From an uncultured Clostridia bacterium (GTDB taxonomy: Bacteria; Bacillota; Clostridia; Oscillospirales; Oscillospiraceae): 36,112 bases of DNA. The translations under genes and the position numbers were made by a program. This document shows, piece by piece, positions 9,022-16,234 of the stretch. The notes below the pieces were generated by a model. The model was not told the origin of the DNA. It saw only the letters and a program-made list of their open reading frames with translations, and made no database searches. The first letter of the stretch is position 1, and every line of letters begins with the position of its first letter. The stretch lies in the NCBI GenBank assembly GCA_945486035.1, contig CALYTB010000006.1, positions 1 to 36,112 of the forward strand, written 5' to 3'.

Positions 9022-9240
9022 ATGGAACAGATGATTTTACTGGAGGATTGCCCCATCTGCCGGGGGGCCGGAATGATTACCCATGAGGGCGGCTGGAGCG
9101 TTCAGGTGGAGTGCGCGGATTGCAGTGCGCATACCGTCTATATGGAGTATTCCAATGACGAGGAAAAAGCTGCCGCGGAACAGGCGGTTGCCCATCTGTG
9201 GAACATCGGCAAAGTTGTGAGCAGCGAGCGAGGCGAATGA
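9022..9240 (+). CDS. Small zinc-ribbon protein, Lar-like
   Basis: 72 aa: CPICRGAGMITHEGGWSVQVECADC...EKAAAEQAVAHLWN resembles the CxxC...CxxC...A...WN layout of Lar-type proteins. Confidence 0.6.
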   Translation: MEQMILLEDCPICRGAGMITHEGGWSVQVECADCSAHTVYMEYSNDEEKAAAEQAVAHLWNIGKVVSSERGE

Positions 9241-9246
9241 TTCAAA

Positions 9247-9699
9247 ATGGAAACAGCATGCACGCTTGAAGAAAGCATCCGCAGACGGTTGTCAGAAATA
9301 CACACAGCAGCTCCGGATTCCATTGGTGCCATCATGGATTATGAGCTTCTTTCGTGTGACCGGGAAACAGGGGAGTATGTGTTTCGCTGCAAAACTATGC
9401 CGTGGATGCGGAATATCCCGGGTACCCTGCACGGAGGAATCTGTGCGACCGTACTGGATCAGGCAATGGGCTTTGTGGCCTATTGTATCAAGCCGGGTGA
9501 TGGCATCGCACCCACTATTCAGATGCAGGTCAGCTACCATCGGGCCTTAATCCCCGGGGAGGATGTCATTGTCAAAGTGTGGGTGGTTTCCACCACAAAA
9601 AGTCTGATGAGCTTCCGCTCGGAAGCGGTCCAGGCAACAAATCCGCAGAAGCTTTGCCTGTCTGGAAGCGCAACCTATTTTTATAAGCCGGCACGTTAG
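9247..9699 (+). CDS. PaaI-family (hotdog-fold) thioesterase
   Basis: MRNIPGTLHGGICATVLDQAMGFVAYC and the following beta strands typical of PaaI hotdog proteins. Confidence 0.8.
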   Translation: METACTLEESIRRRLSEIHTAAPDSIGAIMDYELLSCDRETGEYVFRCKTMPWMRNIPGTLHGGICATVLDQAMGFVAYCIKPGDGIAPTIQMQVSYHRALIPGEDVIVKVWVVSTTKSLMSFRSEAVQATNPQKLCLSGSATYFYKPAR

Positions 9700-9707
9700 C
9701 TTTTACG

Positions 9708-9738
9708 CGAAGGCCTGCGGTCATGCCGCAGGTCTTCG
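9708..9738. terminator. Hairpin after the thioesterase gene
   Basis: CGAAGGCCTGCGG-TCATG-CCGCAGGTCTTCG; strong stem but no clear T-run. Confidence 0.4.
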
Positions 9739-9794
9739 ATTGCCCGGGTGAAGCAGTGGGACGTAAAAAATTTTGAAAAAAGAAAAAATAATGC

Positions 9795-9823
9795 TTGCTT
9801 TTTTTGGAAAGGTGTGCTAATAT
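9795..9823 (+). promoter_or_regulatory. Predicted promoter of tRNA-Pro(GGG)
   Basis: TTGCTT-17 nt-TAATAT upstream of the tRNA. Confidence 0.6.
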
Positions 9824-9854
9824 ACTCAGGCAGTCGAGAGACGCAAGTAAATAT

Positions 9855-9931
9855 CCGGGTGTGGCGAAGTTTGGTATCGCGCTTGAATGGGGTTCAAGAG
9901 GCCGCTGGTTCGAATCCAGTCACTCGGACCA
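9855..9931 (+). tRNA. tRNA-Pro (anticodon GGG), CCA encoded
   Basis: CCGGGTG TG GCGAAGTTTGGTATCGC G CTTGA ATGGGGT TCAAG AGGCC GCTGGTTCGAATCCAGT CACTCGG A CCA. Confidence 0.93.
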
Positions 9932-9938
9932 AGTGAAA

Positions 9939-9969
9939 AACCTGAAATCGAAAGATTTCAGGTTTTTTT
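9939..9969 (+). terminator. Terminator of tRNA-Pro(GGG)
   Basis: AACCTGAAATC-GAAA-GATTTCAGGTTTTTTT. Confidence 0.85.
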
Positions 9970-9992
9970 GTGCCCTTATTGGTATTTATCAC

Positions 9993-10726
9993 CAAGGCAG
10001 ACGATCCATTATGAGAACGGGGCAGGGAATTACCTCACCTATCAGATTTTCCTGGGTGGCCCCGGGGAAACGGTGGATATCCTGGAGATTGAAAAGGAAG
10101 AGGCGGTGGATATCAACGGAATCCAGGGTGTGTGGTATATCCAAAATAGCGGAGATCAGATTATCCTTTGGGCTGATGAAGCCCAGGGCTTTGGATTCAT
10201 GATTATGACGGATGATCCCCAGGTGGATCTGGCAGCATTGGCCAGAAGTGTGGCGGAAGGGGACCCGCTGACACCCACGCGCTCCGATTCAACAGGAAAA
10301 GCGCTGGAGGAGCTGGGAGACTATGTTCCGTCTGTGCTCCCGGATGGCTTTGAGGAGGAAACCGTTCTCGGATGCCCGCTGGAGGAGGGCGGCGGTTGGT
10401 ACTCCTATGTCAGGAAGTTTTATGTTAACAAAGCGGAGAATACCCGTATTTATTTTGAATACGAAACCTATGCCATTGACACGGAATCCGGCTATGTTGA
10501 CAATGCGGAAACTGCCTGCAGCTTCTATATTCCGGGGTGTGATGTGCTGAACGGGAATGTAGTCGGTGAACGGGTGGAGATTAATGGAATGTTCGCGCTC
10601 TCTTCCGGTTCGGATATTGCCTGGGCGGACACGGAGCGCCATGTGGTATTCCATCTTTCTTCTGAGGATATCACCCCTGAGCAGCTGCTGGAGATTGCCA
10701 GAAGCATTCGGCGTGCGGATTCCTGA
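9993..10726 (+). pseudogene. 5'-truncated DUF4367-like protein, possibly anti-sigma-associated
   Basis: Coding-like frame (IHYENGAGNYLTYQIFLGG...LEELGDYVPSVLPDGFEEETV...ITPEQLLEIARSIRRADS) enters directly from the tRNA terminator. No start codon/RBS or membrane anchor at the 5' end; first in-frame ATG after the tRNA is at 10199. The ORF-track start (9887) lies inside the tRNA. Confidence 0.6.
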
Positions 10727-10733
10727 CAAAATG

Positions 10734-10767
10734 TCCCGGTCTTGCTCCGAAAGCGCAAGGCCGGGAT
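10734..10767 (+). terminator. Weak terminator-like hairpin
   Basis: TCCCGGTCTTGC-loop-GCAAGGCCGGGA, short T-stretch. Confidence 0.4.
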
Positions 10768-10936
10768 TTAAGGCAACACCGCATAATGGGGCAAGGAGAT
10801 TCGGCGAGAGTTTTTGACCCAAGCGAAAGTATGGAAAATGCGGGAATACTGGATGTATTCCCCATTTTTCATACTGCACGATTGGGTCAAAAGATCCGCC
10901 GAAGCCCGCAGCTCCCATTGTGCGGTGTTGCCTTAA
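10768..10936. mobile_element. MITE-like 169-bp near-palindromic element
   Basis: 16-bp perfect terminal inverted repeats TTAAGGCAACACCGCA...TGCGGTGTTGCCTTAA; two 82-bp arms that are largely complementary around a TGGAT loop; no ORF. Confidence 0.75.
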
Positions 10937-10939
10937 TAA

Positions 10940-11734
10940 TCAGAAGAGCTCATCCAAAAGCAGATAATACCGGATCTTCTCCCAATCCGGCTCGATCCCG
11001 AGGGCGGTGAAGAGGGAACTGGGGTTAAAGTCAGGGTACGCTCTGCCGCCATAGACTCCGCTGTAGTTATCCCTCAAGCTGCGGTAGCAAATGGCGATAT
11101 CCACCCACCGGTCCGCAACACCGGATCTTCCCAGATCAATGAGCCCGGAGAGCTTTCCGTTTTCAAAAAAGATATTGGGCAGACAGAAATCACCGTGGGT
11201 GAGGACGGGATCCAGCTCCGGCTTGTGGGAAGCAAGCCAGGTGAGCAAATGCCGGGGGCTCTGAAACCCGTCAGGGCCAAAGGTGCTGGGTTCCACATTT
11301 TCCAGATCAACGGTTCCCCGCTCTACAGCGGTTTGGGCAAGGGACAATTTGCTGTCCGGGGACCAGATGACCGGGCAATCGGAAATGTCAATCTGCCACA
11401 GACTCCTGAGGATATCTGCCAGGTTCTGAACAAGGATTTCTGGCGTTTGCATATTGGATTCACTGCATGCCATTGCGCCATGAATCCTGGACATGAGCAG
11501 ATAATCCAGACCGTTTTCCACAGCGTGATACAGGCATTCGGGAACCGGCAGTTTATCGGACATCCAGGTCATCATTGCGTACTCCGCTTTGGATTCCGGG
11601 GAATCCGTCTGGATTTTTAGCACGCGGTCATCAAAAAGTAATACATGGGAACCGGAGAGCCCTACGGAATCTACATGAAAAGGAGAATTGCCAAGGATGT
11701 TTCTCAGTTCCTGGGGCAATGGAATACTTTGCAT
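10940..11734 (-). CDS. APH(3')-like aminoglycoside phosphotransferase family protein
   Basis: LTHGDFCLPNIFF catalytic motif, SGLIDLGRSGVADRWVDIAICYRSLR, C-terminus LGIEPDWEKIRYYLLLDELF; closely resembles the APH(3')-III type. ORF-track start (11899) reads through a tRNA; ATG at 11734 gives 264 aa. Confidence 0.88.
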   Translation of the reverse strand: MQSIPLPQELRNILGNSPFHVDSVGLSGSHVLLFDDRVLKIQTDSPESKAEYAMMTWMSDKLPVPECLYHAVENGLDYLLMSRIHGAMACSESNMQTPEILVQNLADILRSLWQIDISDCPVIWSPDSKLSLAQTAVERGTVDLENVEPSTFGPDGFQSPRHLLTWLASHKPELDPVLTHGDFCLPNIFFENGKLSGLIDLGRSGVADRWVDIAICYRSLRDNYSGVYGGRAYPDFNPSSLFTALGIEPDWEKIRYYLLLDELF

Positions 11735-11765
11735 ACCGCATACCTGCCTTTCTGTATACAAGCAT

Positions 11766-11805
11766 AAGAAAAGCACCTTTGCCCCCAAAGACAAAGGTGC
11801 TTTTT
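11766..11805. terminator. Bidirectional hairpin downstream of tRNA-Ser
   Basis: AAGCACCTTTG...CAAAGGTGCTTTTTT; minus-strand read also ends in TTTTCTT. Confidence 0.75.
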
Positions 11806-11897
11806 TGGCGGAGAAGGAGGGATTTGAACCCTCGATACCCTTTTGGGGTATACACGATTTCCAATCGTGCGCGCTCGGCCAGCTACGCGACTTCTCC
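11806..11897 (-). tRNA. tRNA-Ser (anticodon GGA), CCA encoded
   Basis: GGAGAAGTCGCGTAGCTGGCCGAGCGCGCACGATTGGAAATCGTGTATACCCCAAAAGGGTATCGAGGGTTCAAATCCCTCCTTCTCCGCCA; long variable arm. Confidence 0.95.
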
Positions 11898-11925
11898 ATG
11901 TCTTGGCTCCACTGCCAGCCCGGTT

Positions 11926-11954
11926 ATAATACAATATTCTCGTCATTTTGTCAA
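11926..11954 (-). promoter_or_regulatory. Promoter of tRNA-Ser(GGA)
   Basis: Minus strand TTGACA-17 nt-TATTAT. Confidence 0.8.
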
Positions 11955-11999
11955 CTACTAATTTCGGTTTTTCCTGCTTTTTTCCGGGGGAATCTTTGG

Positions 12000-12028
12000 T
12001 TGACATTTCCTTGGGGATCTAATAATAT
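12000..12028 (+). promoter_or_regulatory. Predicted promoter for the acyltransferase gene
   Basis: TTGACA-17 nt-TAATAT. Confidence 0.65.
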
Positions 12029-12054
12029 ATTACAGAAGAAAAGAGGTAACGCAG

Positions 12055-13098
12055 ATGAAAAGAATGTATTCATTGGATCTTCTGAAGCTGCTGCTTGCGT
12101 ATGTGGTGGCTTTTTTTCATGTGGGTATCCTGATCCCGCCCGGGCCAACGGTGGCTGTGCAGATATTCTTTATTATTTCGGGCTTTTTCCTTGGAAGAAA
12201 ATTCTATACAAACCGGCAGCCGGATTACAACCAGTGGGATTATACACTTGATCACGTGAGGAGCTTATACCCGCATTACCTGTTCTCCATGATTGTGTTG
12301 TTCCTGTATTTGACAATGCGGGAAATCGTATACCTGGTGAAGGAGCCTGGGTGGAGTCAGGTTGGCGCTTTGCTGCGAAGTGTGTATAATCAGATTCCGG
12401 ATATTCTGCTGCTGCAGAGTGCATACCATTTCCATGACAGCATGAATTATCCCCTTTGGCAGATTTCCGCTTTGTTGATTGCCGGATATTTTGTATTCGG
12501 ATTGCTTTGCTATAACGAGAAGCTGTCCCGAATGCTGGTTTTTCCGGCTGCGATCCTGATGATTCAGTCGCTGCTGAATACGGGTGTGGATCTGTGGGCG
12601 AATTACGGTCCGTTTTATATGCCGCTGCTGCGGGCCTTTTCACCGCTCTGCATCGGTGTGCTTACATACTATTTTACTGTCACTGCGTACTGGGCCAAAC
12701 TGAAGGAAAAAACCGTTTTCTTCAACGTAATCTCCATTCTGGCGCTGTTCAGTATAGTGGCTTTCGGAGATTACGATATCATTTTTCTGATGACCACACC
12801 TATTGTGCTGCTGGCCTGCTTCGAGGAGCATTCCTGGATGAATCGTGTTCTTAATCGGAGTCTCTTCCGGGGCTGTGGGAAATTGTCCTTTGCAGTGTAT
12901 CTGAATCACGCGCTCATTCAGCGTTTCCTGTATGCGGTGTGCTTTACCCGGTTGGAGCGACTGGGCATTTCTCTGAACGATTATCAGCGGGGGGTCGTAT
13001 ACGGGGTTATACTTACTGCTTACTCAGTATTCACGCTGTACCTTGTGGAGAAACTGAAGAATAATTACACAGAAAGATCCAAAGCGGCGGTTCGGTAA
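12055..13098 (+). CDS. Membrane acyltransferase (acyltransferase-3 family)
   Basis: SLDLLKLLLAYVVAFFHVGI...VQIFFIISGFFLGRKFY and about 10 TM helices. Confidence 0.82.
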   Translation: MKRMYSLDLLKLLLAYVVAFFHVGILIPPGPTVAVQIFFIISGFFLGRKFYTNRQPDYNQWDYTLDHVRSLYPHYLFSMIVLFLYLTMREIVYLVKEPGWSQVGALLRSVYNQIPDILLLQSAYHFHDSMNYPLWQISALLIAGYFVFGLLCYNEKLSRMLVFPAAILMIQSLLNTGVDLWANYGPFYMPLLRAFSPLCIGVLTYYFTVTAYWAKLKEKTVFFNVISILALFSIVAFGDYDIIFLMTTPIVLLACFEEHSWMNRVLNRSLFRGCGKLSFAVYLNHALIQRFLYAVCFTRLERLGISLNDYQRGVVYGVILTAYSVFTLYLVEKLKNNYTERSKAAVR

Positions 13099-13116
13099 CG
13101 GACTGCCGCTTTTGCC
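13082..13116 (+). terminator. Terminator overlapping the acyltransferase stop
   Basis: AAGCGGCGGTTC...GGACTGCCGCTTTT. Confidence 0.6.
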
Positions 13117-13236
13117 ATTATTTGGACTATTCCGAAAATCCTGGTCCCATGGTATACTTTATCCAGCAGCCACGGTGAAATCCGTGTCCAGGGAGGTGAA
13201 ACCACATAACACTGATGGCTGATCAATCCATGTGAG

Positions 13237-14205
13237 GTGAGGACCATTCATAGAAACACAATCAGATTCTGCATTGCGCTTTGCCTGTCTTTCATGATTC
13301 TTACATTCGGAAAGGTTCCGGCGGCTGCGGCCAATGAACAGGCTGGCATTGTAAAGATTTCCGGCGGATGGCTGAATGTCAGAAGCAGCCCGTCAACCAC
13401 GGCGGGGACAATCGCTCAGCTTCAAAAGGGGAGCTATGTGACACTGATATCCAAAAGTAACGGGTGGTGGAAGGTGGAGTACGGGAAGGGGAAGTTCGGA
13501 TATTGCCATGGAGATTACATAACCGTAGTCGGAGGCACTCCGTCCACGGTGGCCACCCAGTCCGGATCCCTGAATGTCAGAAGCGGAGCGGGTACGTCGT
13601 ATTCCAGAATCGGGTATCTGACCAAAGGGGAACAGGTGATTGTTCTGTCGAATACAAACGGGTGGAGCCGTGTCCTTTTCCACGGAACCAGGATCGGTTA
13701 TGTAAGCAGCCAGTATTTGTCGGGCGGATACCGGAAAATATCCATCGATGTTCCGAATCTGAAGCAGATGGATGCCCGGTGGGCGGACAAGCCGGTGGGA
13801 AATTCCGGTAAACCCTTCTCTCAGATTGGATGCGCTACCACCGCCATTGCGATGGTGGAATCCCATCGGAGAGGGTACACGGTTTATCCGGATGTCATGG
13901 CTTCCGAGCTTCGTTATACCCCCTCGGGAAGCGTGTATTGGCCTGAAGATTATATCCCTGTCACCCAAAGCAGCGGCTATCTGCAACGGCTTTACCAGGA
14001 GCTGCTGGAAAGAAGGGTGGTTCTGTTCGGTGCGCAGAATGCCGCGGGGAAGCAGCACTGGGTAGTCATCAACGGCTTTACGGGAGGAATCCAATTGACA
14101 CCTGCCGGTTTTTCCATTCAGGACCCGGGAAGCAATTCAAGAGGGAATCTTCAGCAGCTCATGAACGAGTATCCCACGTTTTATAAATTCTTCTGCTACA
14201 AATAA
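13237..14205 (+). CDS. Secreted protein with two SH3b domains and a C39-like peptidase domain
   Basis: Signal peptide; two LNVRSxxxT repeats (LNVRSSPSTTAGTIAQLQKG, LNVRSGAGTSYSRIGYLTKG); FSQIGCATTAIAMV and KQHWVVINGF peptidase motifs. GTG start. Confidence 0.85.
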   Translation: MRTIHRNTIRFCIALCLSFMILTFGKVPAAAANEQAGIVKISGGWLNVRSSPSTTAGTIAQLQKGSYVTLISKSNGWWKVEYGKGKFGYCHGDYITVVGGTPSTVATQSGSLNVRSGAGTSYSRIGYLTKGEQVIVLSNTNGWSRVLFHGTRIGYVSSQYLSGGYRKISIDVPNLKQMDARWADKPVGNSGKPFSQIGCATTAIAMVESHRRGYTVYPDVMASELRYTPSGSVYWPEDYIPVTQSSGYLQRLYQELLERRVVLFGAQNAAGKQHWVVINGFTGGIQLTPAGFSIQDPGSNSRGNLQQLMNEYPTFYKFFCYK

Positions 14206-14223
14206 CCCAAGCATCCCAAAATG

Positions 14224-14264
14224 AAAGGCCATGGAATCTGCGCAACCGGGTTTCATGGCCTTTT
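14224..14264 (+). terminator. Rho-independent terminator
   Basis: AAAGGCCATGGAA...TTTCATGGCCTTTT. Confidence 0.7.
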
Positions 14265-14327
14265 GCTGCGTGATTCATTTCTTCTCTATATGCAGTCTTA
14301 TACAGATCATTCGCAAAGTATATCATA

Positions 14328-14356
14328 TTGACAATACCTAACATCTCAATTACAAT
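14328..14356 (+). promoter_or_regulatory. Near-consensus sigma-A promoter of the GNAT-NTase/NUDIX operon
   Basis: TTGACA-17 nt-TACAAT, about 40 bp before the ATG. Confidence 0.8.
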
Positions 14357-14399
14357 TACAGACAAAACTGACTGACATATTTTAGAATGAGAGACTAAT

Positions 14400-15662
14400 A
14401 TGAGAGTTGAATATGGCAAGCCGCAGGATATAGATGTCTGGATGGCTTTGGTGGAAGAGGTACGCTGGAATTTCCCGGGACTGGAAACGCAGGAGAAGCT
14501 GGATGATCACAGGGAAACTGTCCTGAAGTTTATGCGCAAACGGCAGGCCATCTGTGTAAAGGAAGGAAACGGGATTGCGGGTGTGATGCTGTTCTCCCGG
14601 GGATACAATATGATTTGCTGTCTTGCCGTTTCTCCAGCTTATCGCCGGCGTCATGCAGCATCCATGCTCATGGAGGAAGCCCTCCGCAATCTGGACCGGA
14701 CAAGGGAAATCTCCGTCTCCACCTTTCGGGCGGATGACGAAAAAGGAGTTGCTCCGAGAGCATTCTATGAAAAATTCGGGTTTATCGAGGATGCTCTTAT
14801 AGAAGAAATGGACTACCCGAATCAGAAGTATGTGATGCACCCCGAAAATTCGGAACGGAAGTTCAGACAAATTTCTGTCAACAAAATGGTGCGGGAAATC
14901 AGCGGCATTCTTTCGGATTGCGAACCGACAATTTATGTGTATGGCTCCTCCGCTCTGAACGACTTTCAATTGGGATGGAGCGACATTGATATCTTGGTTC
15001 TCACCGAAAGGAAGATTACAGAAAAACAGGCGCAAATGCTTGTGGGACTCCGGCAGACAATGCTTGAAAAAGAGCCTGGGAATCCTTATTATCGCTGCTT
15101 TGAGGGAGGAATGCTAACATTGGACGCTTTCCTTCGAAGGGGAACGGACACAGTGGTATATTGGGGGACAAGCGGAGAGCGTATTACAGATGGCTACTTG
15201 TTTGACAGCTTTTGCATGACAGAGCTGATTGAGAGCGGCGTACTGCTTTTGGGGAAGGATATCCGGCCGCAGCTGAAAGTACCCACTTTTGACGATCTGT
15301 ATGCTGATGTAAGGCACCATTACGGAACCATAAGAAAGCACGCGCAGAAAACAGGACGCAGCTTCTATTCCTTCGGGTGGATGCTGGATATCGCCAGATG
15401 TATCTATACACTGCGTACCGGCAGGATTCTCGCAAAGACGGAAGCCGGTAAATGGGCATTGGAAAACAACCTCTGCTCCGATCCGGATGCCCTTGAATTT
15501 GCCCTGAAGGTCCGCAGGAATCCTCTGGATTACAAAGATAATAGTCAGGTTTTTGACTACGCAGAAACGCTTGCGGAACCAATCCAACGCTTTGCGGATA
15601 TTTTGGAAAAAGAATTGATTTTGATTGGGGAACAGAAGGATGTCAAGAACGGAAGAGGTTGA
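14400..15662 (+). CDS. Fusion protein: N-terminal GNAT acetyltransferase + C-terminal aminoglycoside-adenylyltransferase-like nucleotidyltransferase
   Basis: GNAT part: MICCLAVSPAYRRRHAASMLMEEAL...FYEKFGF. NTase part: VYGSSALNDFQLGWSDIDILVL (GS...DxD) followed by an AadA/DUF4111-like C-terminal helical domain (IARCIYTLRTGRILAKTEAGKWALE). Confidence 0.82.
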   Translation: MRVEYGKPQDIDVWMALVEEVRWNFPGLETQEKLDDHRETVLKFMRKRQAICVKEGNGIAGVMLFSRGYNMICCLAVSPAYRRRHAASMLMEEALRNLDRTREISVSTFRADDEKGVAPRAFYEKFGFIEDALIEEMDYPNQKYVMHPENSERKFRQISVNKMVREISGILSDCEPTIYVYGSSALNDFQLGWSDIDILVLTERKITEKQAQMLVGLRQTMLEKEPGNPYYRCFEGGMLTLDAFLRRGTDTVVYWGTSGERITDGYLFDSFCMTELIESGVLLLGKDIRPQLKVPTFDDLYADVRHHYGTIRKHAQKTGRSFYSFGWMLDIARCIYTLRTGRILAKTEAGKWALENNLCSDPDALEFALKVRRNPLDYKDNSQVFDYAETLAEPIQRFADILEKELILIGEQKDVKNGRG

Positions 15663-16104
15663 ACTCACCAATATGTGCATGATCTGCGACGGCAGGGGGA
15701 ATGTGCTTGTGCAGGACAAGAAGAATCATCCCACATGGCACGGATGGAATTTTCCCGGCGGTCATGTGGAAATGGGCGAATATGTAACGCCGTCGGTCAT
15801 CCGGGAAATGCGGGAAGAAACGGGACTGACCATCCAGGCGCCAAGGCTTTGCGGCATCAAAGAGTTCCATAAAACCAAGGAAGGAAAGCGGTATATCGTC
15901 TTTCTGTACATTGCGGAAAAATTCTCCGGAGAACTCAAATCCTCAAACGAGGGAGAAATCTTTTGGTATCCTCTGTGCAAATTGTCTTCATCAGACAAAC
16001 TGATAGACGGATTCGGCGAGATGCTTCAGGTCTTCACAAATGATTATATCAGTGAGATTTATTATGATCGGCAGGGGGATGACTTGAAGACAGTTTATTG
16101 CTGA
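15640..16104 (+). CDS. NUDIX hydrolase (MutT/8-oxo-dGTP diphosphatase-like)
   Basis: NUDIX box GGHVEMGEYVTPSVIREMREETGL; overlaps the preceding gene by 23 nt. Confidence 0.9.
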   Translation: MSRTEEVELTNMCMICDGRGNVLVQDKKNHPTWHGWNFPGGHVEMGEYVTPSVIREMREETGLTIQAPRLCGIKEFHKTKEGKRYIVFLYIAEKFSGELKSSNEGEIFWYPLCKLSSSDKLIDGFGEMLQVFTNDYISEIYYDRQGDDLKTVYC

Positions 16105-16197
16105 CAGAGAATGCGAAACAGGGATAAATGTGAGCTGGTCTTCCGCAAGAAACAAAAGACACTGCCGGATGGTACATGAAAAAATGGAAACGAGAAA

Positions 16198-16229
16198 CGG
16201 CCACGGATCTTTTGGGGAGTCCGTGGCCG
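16198..16229 (-). terminator. Terminator of the glycosyltransferase gene
   Basis: CGGCCACGGA...TCCGTGGCCG followed on the minus strand by TTTCTCGTTT. Confidence 0.6.
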
Positions 16230-16234
16230 AATGT

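Noticed and set aside
9748-9936. 62-aa ORF over tRNA-Pro(GGG)
   Set aside because: Translation (WRSLVSRLNGVQEAAGSNPVTRTK) is the typical artefact of a translated tRNA.
11688-12251. 187-aa plus-strand ORF and similar ORFs across tRNA-Ser
   Set aside because: Crosses a tRNA gene, a terminator and the start of the acyltransferase gene.
14400-15662. GNAT-NTase fusion as a frameshift artefact of two genes
   Set aside because: Continuous ORF with a sensible linker (MHPENSERKFRQISVNKMVREISGIL) and no internal stop or RBS; still worth confirming on reads.
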